DNA of 64,000 bases from CAZMNY01 sp964635375 (GCA_964635375.1 CAZWOU010000001.1:62001-126000), one strand, 5' to 3'; counted from the stretch's first letter, positions 1-7,819 are shown. The notes: generated from the sequence alone by a model not told the origin. Translations and numbers: made by a program.

Positions 1-1896
1 CTCTTCGCTCCGCAAGAGCTGCTCAATCCAGGTCTCACTCAATTCGTGAAACGAACACTCGCCTTGCTCCAAAGGAACTCGACTCGCCTGGCCAATCCAG
101 TGATTGAGCAAGGCCATCGAGGAGACGAAATCGCCGCGTTGCAGGAGTGCGTCGACAACCAACATGTAGCCCTTGGGCGAATCAAACAACTCGGCGTGCG
201 GCGCCCAGAAACCGACGTTTCCAGCCTCGGCGCCGCCCTTGTGCCAGAGGTTCAAGGCGTCCGCCACATGCCTGGCGGAATGGTAAACGGCTTGCGGGTC
301 CGGACAATCGACGCTCTCTACTTCGTGGGCGGCGAACTTACGCCACCACTCGGAGAAATCGCGAAACTCGTGATCGATTCGGCGCCGAAGCTCAACATGG
401 TCGACCGCCGCCGCATCGCTCCAAATGCGAGAATACAGGGCCATCGTTTGCTCGATCACACCCACGAGGTCGTCCACGCGATGGTCGTGAATGCTGTTCT
501 CCATGGCCGGGAACAGACTAAAGTGGGCGTCGAATCCCAAGATGTTCCACGGGTCCACAACCGCGCCACAGTCAATGCCGCGGCGAAGCAAGTCCAGAAT
601 CTTCATCGGTAACTTGCTGGCCGACTCAAGCTCCCCTTCGTCCAAAAGCCTGCTGGCCGTCGTGATCAGGCAATCCAGATCGCAATGGACTCGCGCGCTG
701 GCGACGGAAACAATCTTGGCCTGGCGGTCCGCCGCGTCCAAGAAACCCATGCGAGCATAGAGCTTGGCCAAGTGCACATGTTCCAACTGAGTTGCCCGAC
801 TTCGCGCGAGCTCGGTATTGAGGTGCTGCCGAGCTCCGCCAAATGGATGGTGAAATTGCTCCGCTTCATCGCGCAGACGTTGAGCGTGCGGCCCATCCAT
901 TTTGGCAATCAGTCTGCGATAGAATTCGTCGCGCATGGAAGCGACCGGCGGAAGCAAATGGCCCAAGGTCATCGTCGATTCAAATGAACCAGGACCTTGT
1001 CCGCAGACGGCGGAGGACATCAAGATCGTTCCGGAGAGTACGGCCGCGGCTTCGAACAACAACTCTTCGCGCGATGCGGCGCCCGAATCCAAGCGGTTCA
1101 TCAGGGCGTCCATCGTCACTTGTTGAACGATGAACCGGCGATAGCGGCCGCTGTTGTCGATCTCGTGCGGGTCCCACATGCCAAAATGATGGTTGGGACG
1201 CTTGTTTGCTGGGTGGTCGAAGTCGTAGGCTCGTGGGTCGATGGCGATTTCGTCGACCAGCTGCATATCGAAACAGGCCGTTCGCAGAAGATCCGCGTCG
1301 GTCTCCTCCAACAACTGAATCGCCAGCTCGAGAACTTCGCGAACAGGACCCGACTCAATCCCCGCGTCCCGAACAAAGATGGGGATCGGCCGCACCCACT
1401 CGTGTTGATACGGCTCAATCCGCTGTGACTCCAAGACGGCGACCGGACGGTATCCAACAAAGTCGTTTAAGTGGGCGATCGCGCCGTCGATGATGCGCGC
1501 GGTCTCGCTCCACGGCCCACCCTGAACCAAGACTGCTTCTATCGCGCGGCCCACGAAGAATGGCCGAAATAGACCTTCGTCGTCCAAGTGAAAAAGCAAG
1601 TCACCGTGGAATTCCCGGTAGGCGTCAAACAGGTTGTCCCAGAGTATGCCGAGCACGCCATTGGCTTGGTCCGCGTCCGCGAATGCCTTCGACTGCTTGG
1701 CCAGCTCCTCCAGCTTGCAGCGGAGCGAGGCGCCGAGGGTCGAGCAGAACGGCGAGCCCTGTTCGCGGTAATGGACGCCCAACAGGTCCAAATTGCGTAG
1801 CGTCTGCGGATCTTGGGCGCCATGTGAGTAATTCAGGTAACCAAGGACTTGCTCCAACGCTGCATCAGCAGTGAAGTCAAGTTTTGGCTCTGGCAT
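1..1896 (-). CDS. Partial large uncharacterised planctomycete-type protein
   Basis: Reading leftwards from the ATG at 1896 gives 632 codons without a stop, and the frame runs off the left edge, so the C-terminus lies outside the window. The start has GGGGAG eight bases upstream. I see no signal peptide, membrane span or P-loop. The protein is acidic and mostly helical in character. A distinctive stretch near residues 235-255 reads HHFGMWDPHEIDNSGRYRR; I remember this wording from long planctomycete proteins of unknown function, which is recollection and not a search. The several forward ORFs of 60-190 codons over the same bases are shadows. I cannot assign a function. The reading frame is near certain, the family only tentative. 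Confidence 0.85.
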   Translation of the reverse strand, partial: MPEPKLDFTADAALEQVLGYLNYSHGAQDPQTLRNLDLLGVHYREQGSPFCSTLGASLRCKLEELAKQSKAFADADQANGVLGILWDNLFDAYREFHGDLLFHLDDEGLFRPFFVGRAIEAVLVQGGPWSETARIIDGAIAHLNDFVGYRPVAVLESQRIEPYQHEWVRPIPIFVRDAGIESGPVREVLELAIQLLEETDADLLRTACFDMQLVDEIAIDPRAYDFDHPANKRPNHHFGMWDPHEIDNSGRYRRFIVQQVTMDALMNRLDSGAASREELLFEAAAVLSGTILMSSAVCGQGPGSFESTMTLGHLLPPVASMRDEFYRRLIAKMDGPHAQRLRDEAEQFHHPFGGARQHLNTELARSRATQLEHVHLAKLYARMGFLDAADRQAKIVSVASARVHCDLDCLITTASRLLDEGELESASKLPMKILDLLRRGIDCGAVVDPWNILGFDAHFSLFPAMENSIHDHRVDDLVGVIEQTMALYSRIWSDAAAVDHVELRRRIDHEFRDFSEWWRKFAAHEVESVDCPDPQAVYHSARHVADALNLWHKGGAEAGNVGFWAPHAELFDSPKGYMLVVDALLQRGDFVSSMALLNHWIGQASRVPLEQGECSFHELSETWIEQLLRSEE

Positions 1897-2308
1897 ATCG
1901 GTCGCTCCCCAATCCGAACTCGGCCAGGCCGCCCTTGCGGTACGCCGGTGCGGTACGCCAGCATTCCCTGCCGCGCCCGACTGTCCCAAGCCAAAATGCT
2001 CACGCCGAGGAGAATAAAACGAAAGCCTCGCTACGAAAGCTGCTCTGAAGGTAGGGGCAAATCGGCGAATGCAAAAGGGGTCCCCTCTAATAGGGTATTG
2101 GTCCAAATCCGTCCGCCCGGCAGCATCCGCCGTTTGCCAGGTAGCCAGCAAGAGGTCCGCGGCGGGGAGCCGACTGGGCAATCATCCTGAAAAAATGACT
2201 TCGTTTGGCGGCCTTTTTTAACTATCATGGAAGGAACCCGTGCTTCCTGCGCGCCCGTTCGGGCCGTGCTGGATGACGCCGAATTCCAACATCCACGGAT
2301 CCAAGAAC
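1897..2308. other. Intergenic stretch between divergent genes
   Basis: These 412 bases separate two divergently transcribed genes and should hold both promoters, but I find no convincing -35/-10 pair. The only structure I can point to is a 13-bp head-to-tail duplication (separate entry) and an AT-rich patch near 2190-2225. No ORF here has a plausible start with coding character. Confidence 0.5.
1936..1961. repeat. 13-bp tandem duplication
   Basis: TGCGGTACGCCGG at 1936-1948 is followed directly by TGCGGTACGCCAG at 1949-1961, 12 of 13 bases identical. It lies just upstream of the minus-strand gene that starts at 1896. It is one of several short tandem duplications in gene-free gaps of this window. 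Confidence 0.8.
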
Positions 2309-3805
2309 ATGCATCTCCGCATTGCGATTGCAGCTTTTCTCGCAACGTCGCTCGCCACACCCGCATTTGCGCAACTGAGTGGCACTGGCTTGGTCTCCGA
2401 AATCCAAGCCAAGCGCAATGGTCTTGAGCGGGTCTGGTTCAGCCAGATTCAATTGGACCCAGGTCGTAGCCGCGTCGCGGGTCTGATGCTGCACGTCAGC
2501 TCCTCCCACGCTATGACGACCTACGAAATCAACCACAAGGGTGGCAGGGTTCGATTCGCCTCCAACCAATTTGACCACCTTGGGCGTGAGATCGGAGATG
2601 AGGGCGCAAAGGATCTGGCCGAACGCAATATGTTGCTGCTGAAGGCCGCTGGTCTGGAGCCGAAGTTGGAGCGCCGAGTGCGGCCGGAAATCACCCTCTA
2701 TGGTTCCAGCGACCGAGGCATGATCCACGCCATCGACGGCGAGACAGGGCGGACCAAATGGGAAGCCATTATTGGCAATCCACACCACCCCACGCTCGCG
2801 CCTTCCGCAAACGACCGCTACGTGGCCGCCGTGAACGGCTCCAATCTGTTTCTGCTCGATCGAAACACGGGCCGCCAACTGTGGCGCCGCAAGGTGGTTA
2901 GCGCCCCTGGCGCTGGACCGGCGTTGTCGGAGGAGATGGCCTTCGTGCCGATGGTCAATGGCAAGATGGAGTCGTTTGTTCTGAGCAATTTCAAGCGCCC
3001 ACCAGGCGTTTTCCAGGCCATCGGCCGCTCACTTGTGAAGCCGATTTTGACGCCGCGCAGCGTTGCCTGGCCAACGGACCGCGGACACCTCTATGTGGCG
3101 CCCTCCCACAAGAAGGGCATCCGCTACCGTATCGAAGCTCGTAACACGATCGTCGCTCCGGCTTCCTTCCAAGCTCCCTATACCCTGTTCACCGCATCCA
3201 TCGATGGCTACGTCTATTCGATTCATGAAGTGAGCGGACGACTCAACTGGAGCTACTCGATCGGCGAACAGATCAGCCACACCCCAATCCCGCTCGGGAA
3301 GAATCTGTTGGTCGTCACCGACAACAATCGGATGTACGCCCTCTCAGTTGAGACTGGCGAGCCAGTCTGGATGACCGAGCAAATCCGAGGTTATGTCTCC
3401 GCGTCGCAAGACCGAATCTACGCGATAAATACGCTGGGGCGGCTGACCATACTGAATCGTGACTCCGGTGCGCTGATCTCCACGCTGCCTACCGAAGAAC
3501 TCGACATGCTGTTCATCAACAAGCTGACAGACCGCATCTACATCGGCACGAAGCGAGGCTTGATTCAATGCCTGCGTGAGCCTCGCAACGAATTCCCTCT
3601 GCTGCATCAAGACGAGGCGGCAAAAGCTGAAGAGGACGGCAAAGAAGTGGCGCCGGACACCGTCAAGGAAGGCGAAAACCCCTTTGACGCTGCTCCAGCC
3701 AAAGACGAGAAGGATGAAAATCCCTTCGGAGCTCCTCCAGCCAAAGACAAGAAGGATGAAAACCCCTTCGGTGCGAAGAAGGATGAAAATCCCTTCGGCA
3801 TGTAG
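2309..3805 (+). CDS. Secreted PQQ-like beta-propeller protein with NPF-repeat tail
   Basis: The start at 2309 is chosen because it opens directly into a signal peptide (MHLRIAIAAFLATSLATPAFA); the frame is open further upstream but that part has no family character. The 498-aa product has repeated propeller blades of the PQQ/BamB kind, for example GMIHAIDGETGRTKWEA, DRNTGRQLW and ALSVETGEPVW, each a strand followed by a Gly-Trp turn. Such proteins are exported scaffolds or binding proteins; no cofactor or substrate can be read here. The last 43 residues are unlike the rest: charged spacers rich in Lys, Asp and Glu separate four ENPF motifs, with N at residues 457, 471, 485 and 494. It stands alone, with no same-strand neighbour close by. 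Confidence 0.85.
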   Translation: MHLRIAIAAFLATSLATPAFAQLSGTGLVSEIQAKRNGLERVWFSQIQLDPGRSRVAGLMLHVSSSHAMTTYEINHKGGRVRFASNQFDHLGREIGDEGAKDLAERNMLLLKAAGLEPKLERRVRPEITLYGSSDRGMIHAIDGETGRTKWEAIIGNPHHPTLAPSANDRYVAAVNGSNLFLLDRNTGRQLWRRKVVSAPGAGPALSEEMAFVPMVNGKMESFVLSNFKRPPGVFQAIGRSLVKPILTPRSVAWPTDRGHLYVAPSHKKGIRYRIEARNTIVAPASFQAPYTLFTASIDGYVYSIHEVSGRLNWSYSIGEQISHTPIPLGKNLLVVTDNNRMYALSVETGEPVWMTEQIRGYVSASQDRIYAINTLGRLTILNRDSGALISTLPTEELDMLFINKLTDRIYIGTKRGLIQCLREPRNEFPLLHQDEAAKAEEDGKEVAPDTVKEGENPFDAAPAKDEKDENPFGAPPAKDKKDENPFGAKKDENPFGM

Positions 3806-3840
3806 ACCGCCAGCGAGGCGATGCCGTCGATTGCCAGTTG

Positions 3841-3880
3841 AGATTCTGCCCCACTGAGATTCTGCCCCACTGAGATTCTG
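3841..3880. repeat. 16-bp tandem repeat, 2.5 copies
   Basis: AGATTCTGCCCCACTG occurs at 3841-3856 and 3857-3872, followed by AGATTCTG at 3873-3880, all exact. It lies 35 bases after the stop of the beta-propeller gene and before the end of the convergent zinc-finger gene. Since 16 is not a multiple of three, the repeat cycles through all frames and is not a coding repeat. Confidence 0.9.
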
Positions 3881-3955
3881 CAAGGAATGGTTGGGTCGTT
3901 CTCGGCCACCGCATTGCAACGGCTCAGGTCCCAACTCTCAGGCGAAGGGCTGGCG

Positions 3956-4372
3956 TTAGGGCAACGCGAATGCGGCGCTGGCTACCAAAGACACCTGAGT
4001 CAATTCAGGTCGATCGATACGAGTCGATCCACGACGGCCGTTGGGCTCGAGATACCTTTTGCACGAGGGGCAATCGTCCAGATGGGCCGACATACGGGCT
4101 TCCATCTCGCTCGCCAGTTGCCCCGCCGCGTAGTCATCGTACGAATCAACGCAGTCACGGCAGCCGATGCCGCCCAGAGGGCCAAAGTCTTGTGCCGGCG
4201 CCAGCGAACCTTGCACGCCGAAGTACGCCCCGACAACCAGGATCAAGCCAACCGTTGAGGACAAGACCGCACGACGCGCCAAGACGAGACGGCGTTTGCC
4301 GCGCAACGTTGAGGAGAGACCAACCAACTCCCCAGCGGGACAGGGATTCCAGTTGGATTCAGGATTTGTCAT
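3956..4372 (-). CDS. Small membrane protein with HC2-type zinc finger
   Basis: This 138-aa protein has an N-terminal cytoplasmic-looking stretch with a CPAGEL motif, one hydrophobic span (about residues 34-52, VLSSTVGLILVVGAYFGV) and then a cysteine/histidine motif. C-x2-C (CRDC, about 72-75) is followed by HLDDCPSC, which matches the H-x3-C-x2-C signature of zf-HC2 domains found in anti-sigma factors. In anti-sigma factors the zinc finger usually precedes the membrane span; here the order is reversed, so a direct anti-sigma role is only a guess. No sigma factor gene is adjacent. It follows a Crp/Fnr-type regulator on the same strand after 128 bases. Confidence 0.65.
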   Translation of the reverse strand: MTNPESNWNPCPAGELVGLSSTLRGKRRLVLARRAVLSSTVGLILVVGAYFGVQGSLAPAQDFGPLGGIGCRDCVDSYDDYAAGQLASEMEARMSAHLDDCPSCKRYLEPNGRRGSTRIDRPELTQVSLVASAAFALP

Positions 4373-4500
4373 GGCAGCGTCAATTGGGCTACAGGTTGGA
4401 TGCTCTTTTTATCGTCATTTCGCAGCGCCAGGTCTGTAAGGCGCCGCACAATTTTGGAAATTAGATCCATTATGTTGACAATTACGTGCATACTGGCCGC

Positions 4501-5238
4501 TCAAGAGAGCCTCACAGGGGTGGATCCGGGTGAAGCGGGCAGGGATGGCGGGTCAACATGAACGCTCGACGCCAAGTTGTCGAGTGAGACCAAGGTGACC
4601 CGTCGCCTGCCAACTTGTATCAGTCCTTCGGATTGCAACTCGCCCAAGACAACGGTCACCGTCTCCCGGGTACTGCCGATGACGTTGGCGAGATCCTGGT
4701 GCGACAGCTTGATGCCAAGGTCGATGCCGTTCGGCGATTTTCGGCCGTACTGCTCGGATAATTCGAGCAGCAAATGAACCAGTTTGTCGCGATTAGAAAG
4801 AAATAACAGGTTCTTCAAGCGCCGCTCGATACGTTGGCGTCGCAGGCCTATCATCTTGGTAATGCCCATGGTGAACGCAGGGGATCTGCCCAGCGCATCC
4901 TGCATTGCCTGTCCGGGGATGCGGACGACAGTCGTCACCTCGACGGCTTCGGCATACTCGTCCCGCTGACCTTCGCCGAAAATCACGAGCTCGCCAAACA
5001 GCTCGCCCGGCTCAATAAAGGCCAAAATGGACTGTTTGCCGTCGGGAGTCAGGTGGCAGATTTTTGCGAGGCCTTTGACGAGCAGGAACACGGTTTGGGA
5101 CGTATCGGCAGGCAAATAGATCGGGCTTTTCTTGGCGAATGTCTTTGTCGTGCTGACCGCCTCAAGTCGCGCCAACGTATCAGCTTGCAGCTGTTCGAAG
5201 ACCCTGCAGTTTTTCAGGAACCAGAGTTTTTCGGTCAT
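4501..5238 (-). CDS. Crp/Fnr-family transcriptional regulator
   Basis: The product is 245 aa. The N-terminal half is a cyclic-nucleotide-binding-type beta-roll (LVKGLAKICHLTPDGKQ, then EPGELFGELVIFGEG, where the phosphate-binding cassette would be). A long dimerisation helix follows (about 125-150), then a winged helix-turn-helix (LSHQDLANVIGSTRETVTVV, about 180-200). I see no N-terminal cysteine cluster, so it is not an FNR-type oxygen sensor. The canonical cAMP-contacting Arg-Ser pair is not evident, so the ligand is unknown. A Pro/Ser-rich tail follows the wing. The perfect inverted repeat 22 bases upstream of its start (separate entry) suggests autoregulation. Confidence 0.92.
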   Translation of the reverse strand: MTEKLWFLKNCRVFEQLQADTLARLEAVSTTKTFAKKSPIYLPADTSQTVFLLVKGLAKICHLTPDGKQSILAFIEPGELFGELVIFGEGQRDEYAEAVEVTTVVRIPGQAMQDALGRSPAFTMGITKMIGLRRQRIERRLKNLLFLSNRDKLVHLLLELSEQYGRKSPNGIDLGIKLSHQDLANVIGSTRETVTVVLGELQSEGLIQVGRRRVTLVSLDNLASSVHVDPPSLPASPGSTPVRLS

Positions 5239-5259
5239 GCGAGAGTTTTTCGCTCATGG

Positions 5260-5275
5260 TTGCCAAGTTTGGCAA
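5260..5275. promoter_or_regulatory. Candidate operator palindrome upstream of the Crp/Fnr gene
   Basis: TTGCCAAGTTTGGCAA is a perfect inverted repeat: TTGCCAA, two bases, TTGGCAA. It ends 22 bases before the ATG of the Crp/Fnr-type gene. Dimeric regulators of this family bind two-fold symmetric sites of about this size, and the outer TTG and CAA resemble the ends of Fnr boxes, though the inner bases differ. Binding by the adjacent regulator is inference. Confidence 0.5.
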
Positions 5276-5369
5276 TCGAGATGGAACGCGGCATTATAGG
5301 CCGCAGCGCCAAGAAGAACGCCCATTCTACAAGAAAAACCGCCCGAGTTTGGGCGGTAGTTGACTAACT

Positions 5370-5427
5370 CGTCCCCTGCCCGCTTCGTCCCCTGACCGCG
5401 TCGTCCCGTGCCCACTTCGTCCAGTTG
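5370..5427. repeat. 16-bp imperfect tandem repeat, about 3.6 copies
   Basis: Units are CGTCCCCTGCCCGCTT (5370-5385), CGTCCCCTGACCGCGT (5386-5401), CGTCCCGTGCCCACTT (5402-5417) and a partial CGTCCAGTTG. The period is exactly 16. It lies about 145 bases upstream of the presumed rpsB promoter. Confidence 0.85.
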
Positions 5428-5570
5428 CTACGGTCGCCCAGTGACCGCGTCGTGCAACACGGTCAAGTTCGCATCCTAGCACGAATGTTCGCCGATTTCG
5501 CCGAAGAAACAGGCGCCCGACCCATCGGGGTCGCGGCCCCAGAGGCGGCTGGCGACGAGATCGTTCCCAA

Positions 5571-5599
5571 TTGACCCCTCCGCCAACGACTGATAGCAT
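5571..5599 (+). promoter_or_regulatory. Candidate sigma-70 promoter of rpsB
   Basis: TTGACC (5571-5576) and TAGCAT (5594-5599) are separated by exactly 17 bases. Five of six -35 bases and four of six -10 bases match the consensus. Transcription would begin near 5606 and give a leader of about 125 nucleotides. Confidence 0.5.
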
Positions 5600-5605
5600 G
5601 GCTGG

Positions 5606-5731
5606 ATTAGTCTTGCTGCGAGAAAGCTCTCGTGGCCTGTAATCACTTTTAAGCTGGAGCCTAGGAGGCGAAGGGCGGTAGCCCTGTAGCCCTAGCGGCT
5701 ATGCCCCGACTCCAAAACCGGAGCACTTTTT
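5606..5731 (+). promoter_or_regulatory. Structured 5' leader of rpsB
   Basis: Several small stem-loops can be drawn in the leader: CGAGA/TCTCG around AAGC (5619-5632), GGGC/GCCC around GGTA (5673-5684), TAGCC/GGCTA (5687-5701; it shares bases with none of the previous stem beyond 5684), and CTCC/GGAG around AAAACC (5710-5723). The last GGAG is the Shine-Dalgarno sequence of rpsB, eight bases before its GTG start, so this helix would mask it. Many ribosomal protein operons are controlled by their own product binding such leaders. That this happens here is inference, and no known rpsB leader motif was matched. Confidence 0.4.
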
Positions 5732-6529
5732 GTGGCAAACCCGATCGTTCAAGAGTTGATTGAAGCTGGCGTACACTTTGGCCACCGTTCCAGTCGCTGG
5801 AACCCCAAGATGGCCCCCTACATCTACGCCCGCAAGAACCTGATTCACATTATCGACATCCGTGAAACGGTGCGCGGCTTGTTGCGAGCCAAGAAGTACC
5901 TGTCGCAGGTCGCCAGTGGCGGAAGTCTCGTGCTGTTTGTCGGCACGAAGCGCCAAGCTGGCGGAGTGATCGAGCGAGAAGCATCTCGTTGCAACATGCC
6001 TTTTGTCAGTGAACGATGGCTCGGTGGAGCGCTGACGAACTTCCGCACGGTCCGCAGTCGGCTCAGCCGTTTGGAAGAACTGGAGCGGATTCGCAGCACG
6101 GACGAGATCAACGGCTACTCAAAGAAGATGCAGTCGTCGCTAAACCGTGAATTCCGCAAAATGTATCGCAACCTCAACGGTTTGCGATCCATGAACCGCC
6201 TGCCTGAGTGCCTGGTGGTAGTCGATCCACGCAAAGAAAAGAACGCGATTCAAGAGGCTAAGAAGCTGGGCATCACGACTGTCGCCCTGATCGATACCGA
6301 CTGTGATCCCGATCGCGTCGACCTGCCTATCCCCGGCAACGACGACGGAATTCGCTCGATCGAGGTAGTCGTCCGGCACTTGGCCGACGCAATTGCCCAG
6401 GGCAATACCAGCGTAGAACAGTTGCAGAAAGCGGACGCCCCGGCTGCCAGCAGCGCGCCCGCGACTGACGAAGGGGACTCAAAGGCTTCGCCGCCTCCCG
6501 CCAACGAAGGCGACGCGCCCCAAGCTTAG
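5732..6529 (+). CDS. rpsB: 30S ribosomal protein S2
   Basis: The 265-aa product is S2 throughout: the opening ELIEAGVHFGHRSSRWNPKM, the IDIRETVRGL segment, FVGTKRQA, SERWLGGALTNFRTVRSRL and VDPRKEKNAIQEAKKLGI, VALIDTDCDP are all hallmark stretches. The start is GTG at 5732, preceded by GGAG at a spacing of eight. The body is of normal length, but about 30 extra C-terminal residues rich in Ala, Pro, Asp and Ser follow the usual end. S2 assembles late on the 30S subunit back and helps recruit S1. tsf follows after 220 bases, the classical rpsB-tsf order. Confidence 0.98.
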   Translation: MANPIVQELIEAGVHFGHRSSRWNPKMAPYIYARKNLIHIIDIRETVRGLLRAKKYLSQVASGGSLVLFVGTKRQAGGVIEREASRCNMPFVSERWLGGALTNFRTVRSRLSRLEELERIRSTDEINGYSKKMQSSLNREFRKMYRNLNGLRSMNRLPECLVVVDPRKEKNAIQEAKKLGITTVALIDTDCDPDRVDLPIPGNDDGIRSIEVVVRHLADAIAQGNTSVEQLQKADAPAASSAPATDEGDSKASPPPANEGDAPQA

Positions 6530-6616
6530 CGTTCGCCCGCGACCGCTAATCCCTTGCCCGTTTCCGTTGCTCGATTCCCTCCGCGATTGTCGGAGGGGCC
6601 GAACCTCCTCCGTTCA

Positions 6617-6647
6617 GCAGCTTCTATACTTTGCAGCTTCTATACTT
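6617..6647. repeat. 15-bp direct repeat with 16-bp period carrying -10-like boxes
   Basis: GCAGCTTCTATACTT occurs at 6617-6631 and again at 6633-6647. Each copy contains TATACT (6625-6630 and 6641-6646), a close match to the -10 consensus, and the same TTCTATACTT string occurs in the probable promoter at 9491-9500. No good -35 lies 16-18 bases upstream of either copy. It could provide tandem promoters for tsf. Confidence 0.7.
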
Positions 6648-6749
6648 AACAGCGTCTACTGACAAAACCGTCTTTTCACAATCGCCCAAGGCGAGTCTCG
6701 ATCGGGACGCGCCGCAGGCTGAAACCGCCCAACAGAGGAGTGCTACCCT

Positions 6750-7583
6750 ATGGTCCAGATTACCGCGGCTGCGGTGACCGGATTACGCAAGAAGACCGGC
6801 CTGCCCATGATGGAGTGTAAGAGAGCCCTGCAGGAGACAGGTGGTGACGAAGAGGCCGCAATCCGCTGGCTTCGAGAGCGGGGCAACGAGGTTCAGGAGA
6901 AGCGAGCCGACCGCGAAACCGCTTTTGGCCGTTTCGGCCTATACGCCAACGTGGACGCCCCAACAGGAGCCATTGTTGAGCTGAAATGCGAAAGTGCGCC
7001 GGTCACAGCGAATGACGAGTTCATTGAGTTGGCCAATAATTTGGCCGAGCAACTGGCCACGGGGCCAGGCGCCGCAACAGGCGATGAATTGCTGGATCAG
7101 CCCTCGCCCGGCAAGGACGGAATGACGCTGCGTCAACAAAAGGACGACCTGTTCAACCGAATTCGCGAAGTCTTCAACATTGGCCGGATGAAGCGGTATG
7201 AATCAGGTTGCGGCGCCTACTGCCATAACTCGGGAACCGTTTCAGGCGTCTTGCTCGCTGTCGAAGGGGGCAACGACGAAGCGGCCAAGAACATCTCGAT
7301 GCACATCGCGGCCATGCGGCCCGACGCGTTGACAACGGACGATCTCGACCCCACCCAGGTCGACAAGGAACGCGGTATCCTCCGCGAAGCCGCCCTCAAG
7401 GAAGGCAAGCCGGAGAAGATCGTCGACAAGATGGTCGAGGGGCGTCTCCGCAACTACTTTGCCGATCGAGTCTTGATGGAACAGGCGTACGTCAAAGACG
7501 ATAAGCTGACCGTGGGCAAGTATGCCGAATCGCAATCGATGAAGCTGAGCGGGTTCGTCCTTTGGGAACTGGGCGACGCCTAG
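6750..7583 (+). CDS. tsf: Translation elongation factor Ts
   Basis: The 277-aa protein starts with the Ts N-terminal UBA-like domain (VTGLRKKTGLPMMECKRALQ and AIRWLRERG), including the Thr-Gly-x-x-Met/Leu-x-x-x-Lys pattern that contacts EF-Tu. The core and dimerisation parts follow (VELKCESAPVTANDEFIEL, MHIAAMRPDAL). Near the C-terminus EQAYVKDDKLTVGKY matches the family. EF-Ts regenerates EF-Tu-GTP by releasing GDP. The ATG at 6750 is preceded by AGGAG (6735-6739). It is followed by a strong terminator at 7621-7656. Confidence 0.98.
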   Translation: MVQITAAAVTGLRKKTGLPMMECKRALQETGGDEEAAIRWLRERGNEVQEKRADRETAFGRFGLYANVDAPTGAIVELKCESAPVTANDEFIELANNLAEQLATGPGAATGDELLDQPSPGKDGMTLRQQKDDLFNRIREVFNIGRMKRYESGCGAYCHNSGTVSGVLLAVEGGNDEAAKNISMHIAAMRPDALTTDDLDPTQVDKERGILREAALKEGKPEKIVDKMVEGRLRNYFADRVLMEQAYVKDDKLTVGKYAESQSMKLSGFVLWELGDA

Positions 7584-7620
7584 TCCTTCGCTGGTTCCGG
7601 CAAATCGACATCCATTTTCG

Positions 7621-7656
7621 AGGCCCCAGGCAGGAAAATCGCCTGGGGCTTTTTTT
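7621..7656 (+). terminator. Rho-independent terminator after tsf
   Basis: An 11-bp helix can be drawn between 7621-7631 and 7641-7651 (core CCCCAGGC/GCCTGGGG, two terminal pairs weak) with a nine-base loop, followed by seven T. It closes the rpsB-tsf unit before pyrH. Confidence 0.9.
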
Positions 7657-7819
7657 GCGCCCAGAATGACTCGGGCAAAGCAGGAAATTGTTCCCAAAGG
7701 TTGAATGGGCGTCCGATCCGGTCAACAGCGTTTAGAATTTCATGTAGACTACGGGCGGATTTTCGAGGCGCTTTGAGTCCCGCCCTCGCTCACGGATTTT
7801 TGAAGAATGGATCAAGCAA

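Larger units (their letters stand above)
5239..5731. other. Gene-free region between the Crp/Fnr gene and rpsB
   Basis: This 493-base gap holds, in order, the palindrome at 5260-5275, a 16-bp tandem repeat at 5370-5427, a sigma-70-like promoter at 5571-5599 and a structured leader for rpsB at about 5606-5731 (each listed separately). No further gene is visible. Confidence 0.7.

Noticed and set aside
46..612. A 188-codon forward ORF at the left edge
   Set aside because: The opposite strand carries an uninterrupted frame of at least 632 codons with a good ribosome-binding site; the forward ORF is its shadow.
3344..3934. A 196-codon reverse ORF
   Set aside because: It is antisense to the beta-propeller gene and its tail, and the repeat-like C-terminus arises from the ENPF repeats read backwards.
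5327..5599. A 90-codon reverse ORF over the 16-bp repeat
   Set aside because: It covers the tandem repeat and promoter of rpsB and has an Arg-rich, noise-like composition.
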